A stretch of 64,000 nucleotides of DNA from positions 19,057,625 to 19,121,624 of the forward strand of contig CM040427.1 in NCBI GenBank assembly GCA_022702705.1, in the 5' to 3' direction. The notes beneath the pieces were generated by a model. That model saw only the letters and a program-made list of their open reading frames with translations. It had not been told where the DNA came from and did no database searches. Below, piece by piece: positions 34,613-48,800 of this stretch (within the stretch, counting starts at the first letter, position 1; the number at the start of each line of letters is the position of its first letter). A program made the translations under genes and the position numbers. This DNA comes from Papilionanthe hookeriana x Papilionanthe teres (Eukaryota; Streptophyta; Magnoliopsida; Asparagales; Orchidaceae).

Positions 34613-35035
34613 ACCTAAATTTTGATTCTTATCCTCTTCAATCAACACTTAAACTCCGATTCTCATTCGCAGACTGGTACCCCGAGTCCAGTTTTCTTCA
34701 CAATCCCGGGATTGAAACCTCGTTTCGAATCCAAACTTCAGATCCAAATTTCCTCAAATTGATTTTAAACCAAACTTCAATCTAAATTGAAACTCAAAAT
34801 CTAAACTTACACATCAAAACTTAAACTAAAACAAAACGAAAATCTAAATCGAAATTCCCCCAGACCATTCGATTTGGGACTCACCTCTTTTTCCTTTCCC
34901 CAGTGAGAGTTCAGGGATCTCCAGTCTCAGAGATATACTTGACACTCCCCAGCAGAAACTCTTCTACTTCGTCCTAAGTTTGTCACTTGGACATCTTTGT
35001 TGGTTTTGTTGATCTTTTCGGTCCACGCCAATACG
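34613..35035 (+). other. Noncoding sequence between the array and the polypurine tract of B
   Basis: Decayed array units, then A-rich noncoding DNA. The stretch from 34860 (CTCAGAGA, CCCAGTGAGAG, TCACTTGGACATCT) is conserved with 55690-55840 of C. No gene seen. Confidence 0.5.
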
Positions 35036-35079
35036 CGCGGTGTGCTTGGTTAACACACCACACCTATTGGGGGTCCATT
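35034..35079 (+). other. Hairpin and polypurine tract of B
   Basis: GGTGTG CTTGGTTAA CACACC can form a hairpin just upstream of CACCTATTGGGGGTCCATT, which touches the LTR start at 35080. The G-run in this otherwise not very purine-rich site is the likely plus-strand primer. 35060-35077 is the exact complement of the leader segment 22649-22666. Confidence 0.7.
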
Positions 35080-37446
35080 TGTTGACCTCATTTTTTATGA
35101 GGTCTTTTCTTCTCTCTTTAGTACTTAGGATCTAGCCTTAGGCTTTTCCTTTGACTATCCTAGAGGACTAGAATTGGGGCCCACCACTTAGAAATTCAAA
35201 CCACTTCTTAACTCCCTGCAAACTCCACAAAATTGATTGTAGACCCCTAATCACCTAGAGGGTTGAAATTAAATGTGGAAGTTTAAAGGATGAGTTCCTA
35301 TAGGACTCTTTGGCCTTAGGACTGCCCTGGGTGGCCTGGTCTGGTGAAGGGTTGGCTTACACACACACTACACCTATACACTGCACTTTCACACACCTCT
35401 TAAAACCACAGCCATATCCAATTTGACCTCCTAACTCATGCAGGTGATTCACATGGATGGTCCTTAACCCCTAAGCCCTTGGCTAAGAGGGTTAGGAACA
35501 ACATAGTGGATGCCTCAAATGAGTCCCTTCATGGCTCATGTGGGCTTGATGTGGCTTCATAGCTCAACCAAAATGATTTCATTCCACTTACACTCACCCA
35601 AGCTTCAATTTTCCAAATTTTCAATTTTGACCCCGGAACCCTACACCCGCCTAATCTACCCAATACCCTCGAAACCACCCAAAATTTGCAAAATCACCTA
35701 AATCACCCAAAAATCCTCAAAATCAATCCTAAACATTCCCACATTACTCAAATTGATCATTCACACCAAAAAATACCAAAAATTCCAAAAATACCTCCCA
35801 ATACCCTCCAAATACCCAAAATGCCCCTCTTGACCCAAAAATCCAAAAATTCAGAAAATTTCCAAAAAATTCCAGAAAATCCCAAATATTCCCAATTTCA
35901 TTTTGTTCAACTACACCATGGGCCAATTTTGTCAATTTACCCCACTTTTATCAAAATCCCCAATTTGACCCATTTTAACCCAAAGTGAACCCAATGTCAA
36001 ACCAAACCTACCCAATTGACCCAAATTCTGGTCCAATTCAATTCTAAACTTCAATTCAACATCCCCAACACCAATCTAGACCAAATCCAAGTTCAATTTG
36101 ATTGACATTTGGATCCAATTTCACTTTTGACCTTAAAGCCCAATTTGGACCCATGACCCAAACTTAGCCCAAACTCACCCAATTCAACTCCAATTAACCC
36201 CAAATCTTTTCTAAACCTTCCTTAACATTCTCATAAACAAAACACTAGCATGATTTTCCCAAAATTTAGACCCAAACCCCACTCAAATTCAACCCAAAAT
36301 CAAAAATCCCAATTTTGACCTAAACCCAAACCTAACCCAAATAGGCCCAAACCTCAAAATCAAAACCCAGCCAAAGCCAAAACCTCTTTGAAACACTCCC
36401 ATAAACATTTCCCAATATTTATTTTACATCAATTTCAACCCTAGCCCAACATTGGCCCAAGTTAGCCCAATTTGACCTATATTGGCCCATTCCCCAAAGA
36501 AGCCCAAATTCAACCCAATTCAAACCCAAATCACTCCCAACTTGCTTCAAATCACTCATAACACATCCATGAACTGAACCCAACATTTGTTTGGCCCAAT
36601 CCTTCACAAAATTCCCATCCATAAATTTATTTTCAAACCAAAAGCCCACTTTCTTAAACCTTCCTAAAAGCCCAAACTTCATGCTAAAGCCCATATGACA
36701 AATTCTTCTCATCATACCCTTAATTAAAATCATCCCTAAGTTCAAATCAATCATCAAATGGTTCCAAATCAAGCCATGTGCCAAATCCCATCAAATCACT
36801 CCTAAATTACCAAAATTCCTAAAAACCTCTTTCATGAAAGTTGACTTAGCTTTTTCCAAGCCAAAGATGAGCCATGAAGCCATGCATGAGCCACATGGGA
36901 GCCATGAGAGCCATGAAATCTACTTTCCACCTCACCATACCCAAGATGGCAAGAGGAGGAGGCCCTTTCCATACTCTCTTAAGAGTGATTAACCACTTCC
37001 ATGACTCCACTAAACCATGCTTAAACTTAATCGTACTTGGATTGTGACTTGACCCCACTAATCAAGCCGATCCAAATCACTTTCTCTTCAGACCTAAACC
37101 AAGCCTTGGGTGGTGCACCTAGCCCAAATGGATAGGTTGACCAATTTGAGCCAAAATGAGCCCTCTCCCATTCCATTCTAATCGAAGCCCTTTACACATG
37201 GCATTTGCCGATCGCCTACACTAAACCCCAGCCACGACCCACCGAACAAGATGGTGACCGGTGCACGGCCGGCCGCCACCGAGTCGTCGGAAAACACCAT
37301 GGCCGAGACCTTGGGAGGAGCCAAACTTTGGAATTCCACCTTCGCCGAGCCGCCCCATGCCTAATGGCCACCATAGCTGTTCTTCCCATGCCCGAAGCAG
37401 CTGATCCCAACCCTCGGCCATCCCCGTGAGGCTCTCCGGCCACCTC

Positions 37447-37454
37447 TATTTAAA
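37447..37454 (+). promoter_or_regulatory. Probable TATA box of B 3' LTR
   Basis: TATTTAAA at the same offset as 17253-17260 in the 5' LTR. Confidence 0.5.
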
Positions 37455-40071
37455 CTCGACCCCCTCGCGGCCATGGAGGAGAGTTGCACAAACCTTGCCG
37501 AAACTCGCCAAAATTGTTCCAAACCTTACTCCATACTTAGAGCAGTTGATCCCACAGTGTCAATTTGCCCTAATCCCCACCGACGAATCCAATTTCTCAG
37601 CCGAAATTTCACCCAAAACCAGGACACTTTGCCACGGTGAGCCAATCCTCAAATTAACCGGTCCTACACCTTCACTCGGACCAAGAGGAGAAGTTTTCCA
37701 CCGAAAGTCCCATCTCCGAGCCACCCGGTTGCTCCAGCCTCCAAGCTTTGTGATCGGGCTTGGTCGAAATCATACCTAGGCAATTCACCAGACCAGGAGA
37801 CTTCATCTGGAGCTTGCTGGGATCCAATCGAAGGTGACACAACCCTCAGATTGAAGCCACACTTCTCTGAGCAAAGGTATGAGCTAAATCCTTATCCTGA
37901 GCTTCTGGAGATTCTCCATTTCGAATGCTTTAATTTCAATGCATGATCACCGTATAGATGCATTCGTCTCTTCAAGATGAATCCATAGAGCATAAGAACA
38001 TGAAAATCCGTTGAGAAATGAGTGAGTTCTTAGGGTTTTAGTGTGGACGGTTCTCGGGCTAGCAGGCTTGGGGACGATGAACGGATGCCGTTCATTTAAT
38101 ACACGCGCGGACGGACGGCTCAGATGGTGTCAGACAAGGATATGATACATAAACAGCGGGCCGCGTGGCGCTGAGTCGGAAGGCGGCGCCGAATCAGGAG
38201 GCGACGCGTGTGCGTTCGGGGCTGCCTAGGATGAGTAGCGCCGCCGTTTTAAATAGAGAATTAGGGATTTTTCTGATTTATTTAATTCCCTGAACTTTGA
38301 AAATTCATAACTTTGTGTAGAAAAATCCTAAAAATAAAATAAAAATACCCTCTTGCTCAGTGAACAGAGGAGAATAATGTGGAAAAGAAATCATTTAATT
38401 TCATCAAGTATTTTATTTTTAATAATTTATTTACCCTCTGCATTGTTTTAATTCTCCATGCATATAGGAAATTCACCATGGCATGAGACCATAGGGCTTT
38501 TGAAGCCTCTTAATTTGGGAACATTCCCTGAATTTTCCAAAGTCAGAGGTCATCCCTATGAGAAGTTATTGATTTTTCAAATTCATGTTACTGTTTTGAG
38601 TATTTTAAATCCAATAATTAGCATGTTGTGAAATAAATTCTAGGAAAATTTGGTGATGTTTCTTATGACCAAAGAACCCTAGGAAAAATAGGACTCGAGT
38701 TAATTCACTCAGATTAACCCTAATTGGCTTAAACACTCAAAATAGACCCCTAATTAATTAGGGATAACCATACATCAAATTGACTTGAAATCAATTCTCC
38801 ACTGACCTTTAGGATTAGAGGAACCCACCATAAAAATTTTAAGTCAATTGGACTTGGTTAGCCCTATTAAATGGGTTGATTAAGCCATTTAGTCATTTTA
38901 AACTTTAAAAATTCATGACTTTCAAAATACCTTTCAAAAATTCACCAAATTAGTTTTGGAGCCTCTCTGATATCAGAGGAATTTAAGAAAATTAAAATTT
39001 CAATTTTCTAAAAAAGTTGATTTTTTATCATTATTTTAATATTTTAATAATTAAAAAATAATGAAAATTACAAAAATAATAAAATTCACCAAAATGTCAC
39101 ATTTTGAATTTTAATCACTTAGGAATAAACCCCATATTCTTCTTATGTCTCTAGGTTGAGATATTTAATTTTAAAAGCCTTGGGGTAATTTTTTAAAATT
39201 AAAAAAATACATTTTCTAGCATTTCCACTAAAATAATTCCAATAAAATAAGGAAAAATCAGAAAATTGTAAAATTTGGTTCTCTGATTTCCTTGATATCA
39301 GAGAGAATTTTAAAAATTATAAAATTCATTTTTCAACTTATATTCTATTTTTAAATTAATTAATACTCCAAAACTTAAAATAATTTTAATAAATAAAATA
39401 TAATTCAAAAAATCACAAAAATTGGTCCAAGTGGTCCTCTGGTCATTAAGAATGTCCCATAATTTTCTTAAGGACAGAAACTTTTCCTTGGTCATATTAT
39501 TAAATTTTCTTTGGAAATCCTTATTTTCCACCAAAAATAATTACATAAATAAATTAAATATAGAAAAATCACATTTTCTCCTCTAATGTCTTTATTGACA
39601 TATGAGTGAAGTCATATAAAAATTTCAAATTCATTTGAGCTCAATTTAGTGAGTTATGAAATTATTAAGCTTGAAGGGCAAAATGGTAATTAAAATTTTA
39701 ACCCTTAATTAAAACTTTAGGCTTAATAAAATGAAAGGGTAAAATATTTGATCTTATTCTGATTTGGATGATTGAAATTTAAATAATTAAAGGGTAGGAT
39801 CCTATTAAACAACTTAAAAATAATTAAAATAAATTTTAATTAAAATAAATAATTAAATTTGGAAGAATAATAAATTGGAATTATTAAAATAGGGATGTTA
39901 TTAGGAAGAAATTTGTTCTTTAATTTAAGGATCCCTAAATTAATCATCTCAATAATATTTAATTCCTAATTAAAATGATAATCCAAGTTTAAGGTTTAAA
40001 ATGCTAAAAGACTTAATCATTAAATTAAGTTAAGGTTAAATTATTTAAAGCAAATCCCTTTAAAATAAAAT

Positions 40072-40355
40072 ATTAAATTAAATTAAATTAAATTAAATTA
40101 AATTAAATTAAATTAAATTAAATTAAATTAAATTAAATTAAAACAAATTAAATTAAAATAAAATTAAATTAAATTAAATTAAATTAAATTAAATTAAATT
40201 AAATTAAATTAAATTAAATTAAATTAAATTAAATTAAATCATATTAAATTAAATTAAACTAAATTAAATTAAATTAAATTAAATTAAATTAAATTAAATT
40301 AAATTAAATTAAAATTAAAACAAATTAAATTAAATCAAATTAAATTAAATTAAGC
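40072..40355 (+). repeat. AAATT pentanucleotide array in B 3' LTR
   Basis: Near-pure AAATT repeats, the counterpart of 19880-20175. Confidence 0.92.
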
Positions 40356-42582
40356 TAAAGCATATCATATTAAATTAACCTAAATAAAATTAAGATTAAA
40401 CTAAACCACATTGAATTAAAATAAGTTAAATTAAATTAAATTGAATTAAATATAATATCACCTAAGACATGAAGAATTCAAAATAAATCTAAAATAACTT
40501 GAACACTATTCCAAACTTAAATCATTAATTTGAACTTAAATTTGAATCACAAATCATTAAACATCATTTCGCCCTTAGGAGCTTTTACTATTATAAGTCC
40601 TAAATGGAATATCAAGTGAAATGACACTTCACCCATAAGGATATTCAAACATCCTAATTCACTGAGCAAGAAATAAAACTTAACTTAAAAACCCTGGATG
40701 ATTAATTCACCTACACAATAGAATTCATTTGGACTTAGGACAATTCCCGAAAAATTGAAAAGATGTTTAAGATTCGTCTTAAACACTTCCTCAATATGAT
40801 GGAATGTCCTTAAGAACAAATTGAGCTTAGTTATTCTTTGGTGAAGAAAATCATCCTTAAAACCAAAATTGAAGACCTAGACGTCATAGGAATGACTAGC
40901 TATAGGATTAGGACTTTGGTAGAAAACCATAACCCTTCCCTTAGCTTTACCTAGGAAATTGCTATAAATGCTTAAATGCTCTAAATTGTATTTTAAGTGC
41001 AGCTTGGAATGACGGGAAGACCCTCCAGGTACGCTTTTATTTTATTGCAATTTATCTTACCGCAATTCATTTACTCGTGTTGCACTTTACCTTTCTTGCA
41101 TGGTAAATAACAGTTGCATGAAAACCTACACCTTTAGGACGAAACCAAAACTAAAACCCATAACTAAATTAAAAGACACCACAAGATAAAATTCACCGCC
41201 ACAACATTCAAAATATAAAACAACTCAAAATTTAATCACAAACAGAACAACAAAACTACAACTACAACTAAATTAAAACGTCTCATTGAATGATCGGGAA
41301 TACCTCGGATGATGTAACCCACGTGTTGCTAACGGGATTTCCCACGGTCTAAATGAAAGTGCGGAACTCATTTAGTTGAGTTTAGCAAATTCATCTGGAC
41401 TAAGTGAATTCAATGAAAATAACGGTGCCGGGATGACGGAACCGTGGGATCTTAATCGGTTCTGTTTAATCAACTCTAAGACCTGTTTTAATTAAAATAT
41501 TAAAGACAGATGAAAATTAAAACTTTCTCTAGAACCAAACACTTCTCTCATCTCCTGATTTATGACTTCTAAAACTAAACCTCTGCAACAACAAGGAGCT
41601 CGGAGTATGGTGGGCAGCACGGCCATCGTCATCATCAATAGCCTGAGTGCTACTTCGACAAAACTTTCCTTAGAACTAAATAACCAAGCCATAGGACCTC
41701 GAGGTAGTTTGCCTAGTGCAACATAAATCCTCAACTCTTCGTTAGGCATTTGCATGATCATATCGTGTAAATTAAGCCCTAACCGAGTCTTAGGATTTCC
41801 GAGGTAGTCGTCCGATACGACATAAACCCTCACATCTTCGAGGCTATTTGTATGATTTTATCATACAAATATAAGTCCTAATTAATTAAAATTGGCAAGA
41901 TCAAAACATTAAATAAACATTAGGACCTTCCTAAATTTAAGCCAAACAATAAGATAGTTGGGAAATTACCGAAGTTCGCTTCGAATCTGTGATTTCTCCT
42001 ACCTTTCTTCCTTTGGATTCCCAAAATAAAAATGTTCAAAATTTGATCCATTCCCTATTGAAATTCCAAAATTTAATCCATTGAAAACTTAAACTTTGAA
42101 ATTCTTGAGAGCAGAACTATTGATTATTATCGAGAGTTTTCTTAGGTGATTCCCGTCACTTAAGATGTAATTAACTATAGGGGCTTGCCCTTATAGGGAA
42201 CTTTAAGAACCCGAGTAATATAAACCTCGTTTAATGTTTTCATATTAAACGGGGAACTTGTCGGCTTATAAAATTGGTTCGCGAGCCAAACGGATGTCAC
42301 AAATCTTCTAGTTTATTTAATCGAGCCCCATCATCAAGCAATGTGTCTATTCTTCAGGATAGATACATGGTTTGTGATGCGGTGCTCGTTTACATAAACT
42401 ATTTGGGATGTGAGATCGGTTTGATTTCATATCTTAAAATTTTCAAATTTAAAATTATTTTCAAAATCAAAACACTACTTTCCAAATTATATATATATGT
42501 AAATTAAATTAAAAATTCGCCGACAATTTCTGTAGGCGACCCCTTTTCAAAATACAACACTTAACCCTAAAATATGCCGACA

Positions 42583-42587
42583 GGGGT
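42583..42587. repeat. Target-site duplication of B, right copy (GGGGT)
   Basis: Matches 14881-14885. Removing B and one copy restores a leader segment of A identical in layout to the leader of B. Confidence 0.93.
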
Positions 42588-42830
42588 CCACCCCACCTCA
42601 AAGAGGTAAAAGGATTCCAGAACCTTTCTGTTTATGGGTGTCTAAATAGTGGCTCCAAAATCCATAAGAGTTGACTATACCCGTTCAAGACAGAAATGAA
42701 CGTGGTATTTCAACGGAAAGAATGATTGTTTGATCCACTAGGGATATGGACTCACTACCGATTTATGAAAGCAAAACCATCTGATCAAAAATGGAGAGAG
42801 GAACTAATCCCCAGCGAAGTTGCCAGAATT
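42588..42830 (-). other. 5' leader of A, PBS-proximal part
   Basis: The rest of the leader of A on the minus strand, homologous to 22405-22648 of B. It includes the PBS TGGCAACTTCGCTGGGGA (42808-42825), then a five-base spacer and the LTR end at 42831. The PBS differs from that of B at positions 5-6 and 9. No ORF is supported here. Confidence 0.88.
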
Positions 42831-45800
42831 TGTCGGTATATTCATAGGTTGAGTGTTGTATTTTTTAAAAAAAAGGGGGTCGCCTACAAAAGTTGTTGGC
42901 GAATTTTCAGATGTTAAATTTAATTTAAATATATATAATTTGGAAAGTAGCATTTGATTTTGAAAATAATTTTAAGTTTGAAAATGTTAAGATATGAAAT
43001 CAATCCAATCTCACATCCCAAGTAGTTTATATAAAAGAACACCGCACCATAAACCGTGTATCTATCCTAAGGAATAGACACACTGCTTTATGATGGGGCT
43101 CGATTAAATAAACTAGAAGATTTGTGACATCCATTTCATCTGCGAACCAATTTTATAAGCCGACAAGTTCCCCTGCTTAATATAAAGGAATTAAACAGGG
43201 TTTATATTACCTAGGCTCTTAAAGTTCCCTCTAAGGGCAAGCCCCTATAGTTAATTTCATCCTAAGTGACGGGAATCACTTAAAAAAACTCTTGGTAATG
43301 ATCAGTGGTTTTGCTCTCAAGAATTTCAAAGTTTAAGTTTTTCAAACAAATTTGATTTTGGAAATTTCAATAGGGAATAGCTCAAATTTGGAACAGTTTA
43401 TTCTAGGAGTCCAAAGTAAGAGAAGTAGGGGATGTCACAGACCCGAGATGAACTTCGGTGACTTCCCGACTATCCTATTGTTTGGCTTCAATTTGAGAGA
43501 ATTATTTAATGTTTCAATCCTGTAAATTTTAGTTAATTAGGACTTATATTTGTATGACATAATCACAAAAATAACCTTGAAGATGTGAGGGTTTATGTCA
43601 TACCAAACGACTACCTCTGAGTCTTAAGACCGGTTAGGACTTAATTTGCATAATATGATTATGCAAATGCCTAACGAAAAGTTGAGGATTTATGTTGCAC
43701 TAGGCAGACTACCTCGAAATCCTATGGCTTGGTTATTTAATTCTAAGAAAGGTTTTGCTGATGTAGATCCAAGTTTTGTTGTTGAAGATGGCCGAGTTGT
43801 CCACTGTGCTCCAAACCCCTCGTTGTTGCAGAAGGTTTAGTTTTAGAAGGTGAAAATCAGGAGATGAGAGAAATGTTTTGGCTTAGAAGAGTCTTAAGGT
43901 TAAAAATGTCTTAACATTTTAATTAAAACAAATCTTAAAGTTGATTAAGCAGGACAGATTAAGATCCCACGGTTCCGTCATCCCGGCACCGCTATTTTCA
44001 TCGGATTCACTTAGTCTAAATGAATTTGCTAAACTCAACTGAATGAGTTCCACACTTTCATTTAGACCGTGGGAAATCTCGTTAGCAACACATGGGTTAC
44101 ATTATCTGAGGTATTCCCGATCATCCAACGAGACGTTTTAATTTAATTGCAATTGTAGTTTTGTTGTTCTGTTTGTGATTAAATTTTGAGTTGTTTTATA
44201 TTTTGTATGTTGTAGGAGTGAATTTTATCTTGTATTGATTTTTAATTTAGTTTTGGGTTTCAGTTTTCTGGCTATCCTAAAGGTTTCAGTTTTCATGCAG
44301 GGTGACATTCTTGTTTAACATGCAAATTTTACAAGAAAGAAAGTACAGCGCAGGTAAATAAATTGCAATGAAATAAAAGTGCCTGGCGGGTTTTCTCGTC
44401 ATTCCAAGCTGCACTTAAAACACACATCAGGGCATTCAAATATTTGCAAGAAATACCTAGGTAAAGCTAAGGGAAGGTTCTGGTTGTCTACCAAGATCCT
44501 AATCCTATTGATAGTCAATTCCTATGACATCTAGGTTCTTGTGCTTTGTTAAGGATGATTTTCTTCACCAAAGAAAAATTAAGTTCAATTGTTCTTCTAA
44601 AACACGCCATCATATTGAGAAAGTGTTTAGGACGAGTCCTAAACATCTTTTCAATGCTTCTGGGATTATTTCAAGTCCAAATGAGTTTTATTGTCCATGT
44701 GAGTTAATCATCCAAGAATTTAATCATTTGATCATCCGATGAGTAAAGTGACATTTCACTTGATACTTTACTTAAAGGTTATAAATGTGGGAGCCTTCAG
44801 GGGCAAATTAGTTTATTACGGAATTTAACTGTTAAAGTTGAGTTAATGATTTGAAACAATCCAATTTAATTATAAGGTTTCATATTGATTTTTAGATGTT
44901 TTAAAATCATTTTGGTTGAAAAAGGTGATTAAATCATTTAACATCATTAATTTTTAATTGTTTGATTTGAATTAATTATAGTACTTTAGGTTGGCTTTAA
45001 TTGATTTAATTTTCACATTTTTAATTATGAATTGTTTCAAGATTATTTTTTTTTTTTTTGTTTTACGTTTGTTCTGAAGTGTTTTCAAATTAGTTTTAAA
45101 TGTTTTAAATTTATTTTAATTTGATTATTAAATCATTTAATGTTTTAAGCTTTAACTTAATTAGAGATTAATTCCTTTTTAATTATTAATTTCAATCATC
45201 ATCATTTGAATTAATTAAGGATTGAATACCATTGAATTAATTCAATTAGGGATTTTAAATTAAAGAATTGGTATCTTCTTAGGTCATATCCCTAATCTTC
45301 ATAATCCAAAATTTTAATTATTCTTCCAAAATTTAAATGAATTAATTAATTAAAGTTTCATTTTGATATTTTCAAAATGATTAATGGGTTTCTACCCATT
45401 TATTCCCTAAATTTCAATCATCCAAGAGAAAATAAAGATCAAATATTTTACCCTCCCTTTGATTAGGCTTAAAGTATTAATTAAGGTTAAAATCCTTAAT
45501 TACTTTTATGCCCTTTTAAGCATATTCATTTCATAACTCACTAAATTGAGCTTAAATGAACTTAAAATTTTTATGTCACTTTACTCACATGTCAATTAAG
45601 ACATTAGAGGAGAAAATGTGATTTTTTCCATTTTTAATTTAATTTATATAATTATCTTAATGAAAAATAAGGGTTTTCAATGCAAATCCAACTACATGAC
45701 CAAGGTAAGGTTTCTCTCCTTAGAAAAATTATGGGATGTTTCTACTGACCAGAGGATCATTTGGACCAATTTTGGTGATTTTTAAATTTTATTTTATTTA

Positions 45801-48800
45801 TTATAATTATTTCAAGTTTTAGGGTATTAATTAATTATAAAATAAAATTAAAGTTAAAAATTGAGTTTTATATTTTTCTTAAATCTCTCTGACCTCAAGG
45901 AGTTCAGAGAAACAAATTTTATAATTTTCTGATTTTTTTTATTTATTAGATATATTTTAGTGGGACGTTAAGAAAATTCATTTTTTTAATATTAAAATTA
46001 TCCTAGGCCTTTAAAAATTCATATTTTAACTTAGAGACTTTGGAAAAATATTTTGATGGTTCCCAAGTGATTAGGAGACCAAATGTGGCATTTTGGTGAA
46101 TTTTTATATTTTTGTGATTTTTTATAATTTTTAATTATTAAAATATGTAAAAATAGGTTAAAAATGAAATTTTAAAAAAAATTCCAATTTTAATTTTCTT
46201 AGACTTCTATGATCCCAGAGAGGCCTCAAACTAATTTGGTGAATTTTTGAAATGTATTTTGAGTTTTATGAATTTTTAAAGTTTAAAAATAGTCATGTAA
46301 CTTAAATAATTCATTTAGTGGATTAAATTATTTTTAATTGACTTCAAATTTTTATGTAAGATTCTCTGTATCCTAAATTACAGTGGAGAATTAATTTCAA
46401 GTGATTTTAATGTGTAGTTACTCCTAATTAATTAAAATTTATTTTTAAGTGTTTAGGCTAATTAGGGTTTTTTTTAAGGAGTTACGTCAAACTATAATTT
46501 TCCTAGGGTCCTCTAGTCATAAGATACTTCCCCTAATTTTTCTAGATTTTTATAATCAACATGCTAATTTTCACAATTAATTTTCAAGAACATGTTTGTG
46601 AACTTAGAAAATAGATAACTTCAAATAGACATAGCCTCTGGTCTTGAAAAATTCAGGGAATGTTCCCAAGGTCAGAGGCTACAAAAGCCCTATGGTCTCA
46701 TGCTATGTTGATATATGTATGCAACTGGAGAATTGAAATATTACAGAGAGTATTTAAATCATTAAAAATCATAGACTCAACAAATTATATTAATTAATTT
46801 TTCACATTATTTTTCTCTGTTCACTGAGCAAGAGGGTATTTTTCTTTTATTTTTATGAATTTTCTATACAAAGTTATGCATTTTTAAATTTTGCTCAATT
46901 AATTAAATAGAAAAATCCCATATTTTTCTACTTGTCCAGCGCGGCACCGAGCCATCCTAGGCAGCTCCGAAGCCACACGCGTCACTCCGTCATTTAACGT
47001 CGTCATCTGACTGGGATGCCATGCGACCCGCTGTTCCGCTCTGTCTCCTCGTCCGGCTTAATCTCCACCTTCCATCCAATACACGCTCGAATGGACAACA
47101 TCCATTCATTGTCCCCAGTCGTTCTAACCCGAGAACCTTCCATCTTCTAACCCTAAGATCTCACTCGATACTCAACCAAATTACATGATCTCGGGCTCTA
47201 TGAACTCATCTCAAAAAGACAAACACATCTATATGGCTATGATGCTTTGAAATTAACTCAAAAAAAATAGAGAATCGAAACAAGCTCTCGGGAAGGAGGA
47301 GTTCAATACCTTGGCTCTGAGAAGTGAGGCTTCAATCAGAGATGTTTGGCACGTTTGTTGGAGTCCAAGGAAGTTAGGGATGAATCATGGAGCTGTGGTG
47401 AAATGCCTAGGTATCATTTCCACCAAACCCGATTTCAAGCTTTGGTCTCCAACACAAATGGGTGGCCTGGTGAGGGGGCTTCCACTGGGGAACTTCTTCT
47501 CGTGGTCTGGTGATGGTGTAGGGTAGATCAATTTGGGGTTTTGCTCACTGTGGTGAAGTGTCCTGTTTTGGCCTGAGAATTGAGCTCTGAAATTGAGTTC
47601 AATCAATGGGGATTAGGGCAGGAGAACAGTGGAGAACTTCTTCTCTTTGTTAGGAGAGAAATTTAGGCCACTTGGATGGAGGTTTTTAGAGAGTTCGGTT
47701 TAGCCAACCCTTTGGCCGTGGAGGTTGGTTGTTTAAATAGCCATGGCTCAAGGGCTTACCAGGGCCAATTGGAGGTTGGGATCAATTGCTTAGAGGAGGA
47801 GAAGAACAGCGATAATGGCCATTGGGTTGGGACAGCTCAGCAGGTAGATTTTGAATTTTTGAATCAAACCAAGCCTCTCGGCCTGGTGATTTCCGGCGAG
47901 CCAGGTGGTGGTCCGGCCAGGGTCAAGTCATCCTCATGGTCAGTGAGGTCAGGGCTTGAAGTTTGTGAGCTCAATTGGCTGCTGCCATGTGTAAAAAAGT
48001 TAATTTAAATGGCATGGGGGAAGGGTTCATTTTGGGTCAAAAATGGCCCAAGTCATGGAATAGGCTTGGTGCATCTCCCCAAGGCCTGATTTTGGGCTGA
48101 GGGAAACCAGTTGGGTCAGCTTGATTAGTGGGGTCAAGTCACAATCCAAGCACAATTAGGCTTAAGCAATATTTTAGGAGAGTTATGAAAAGGCTTAATC
48201 ACCCTTAAGGGAATCATTAAAGGGCTCCCTCCTTTTTCCACTTTGGGTATGGTGAGGTGGAAAGATCTCCCATGGCTATCATGTGGCTTGTGCATGGCTC
48301 CTTGGCTCACCTTTGGCTTGGAAAAAGTTGGCTCATTTGCATGAGAAAGGATTTTGGGATTTTTTGATATCTTGATGAAAATTTGGATGAAGCTTGATTT
48401 GGAATGGTTTAATGATGACTTTGAAACTTAGGGAAGATTTTAATTGAATGTATTATGAAGAGAAATGTCATGTGGGCCTTGGATTGAAAACTTGGGCTTT
48501 TGGAATGTTTTAGAGCTCAGGTTTGGATTTTGGGCTTTTAATTTGGGGTGAATTTGGGCTTAAGCTTGGGTTTGACTTTGGCTAAAATTTGGTCTAGATG
48601 AATGTCAAGTTTTGTTTAGGGAAATGTTATGAAGGTTTTAGAAAAGATTTGGGGTCAATTGGAGTTGAATTGGGTTGGTTTGGGGCAAGTTCGGGTCATA
48701 GGCCAAAATTGGGCTTTAAGATTCAAATTGAAATTGAATTCAAATGTCAATCAAATTGGGCTTGAATTTGGTTTAGATTGGTATTGGGGATATTTAATTA

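Larger units (their letters stand above)
14886..42582 (+). mobile_element. Element B: complete Tat/Ogre-like LTR retrotransposon of about 27.7 kb with AlkB ORF
   Basis: Two LTRs of 7519 and 7503 bases in the same orientation, both TG...CA, flank a 12.7-kb internal region with PBS, gag, PR, RT, RNaseH, aRNH, integrase, 3' AlkB-type ORF, repeat array and polypurine tract. A 5-bp duplication (GGGGT) surrounds it. By eye the LTRs differ by a few percent in the stretches I compared (not computed), so it is the youngest or among the youngest insertions here. Many single-base indels and stops break the genes; it is not autonomous now. Confidence 0.95.
35080..42582 (+). repeat. B 3' LTR (7.5 kb)
   Basis: Begins TGTTGACC and ends GCCGACA. 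It aligns over its full length with the 5' LTR, with scattered substitutions and small indels. It carries the same features: terminal hairpin 35084-35104, RGCCCA cluster about 36140-36690, GC-rich promoter zone, pentanucleotide array and internal GCCGACAATTTCTG (from 42519). No gene is supported. Confidence 0.95.
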
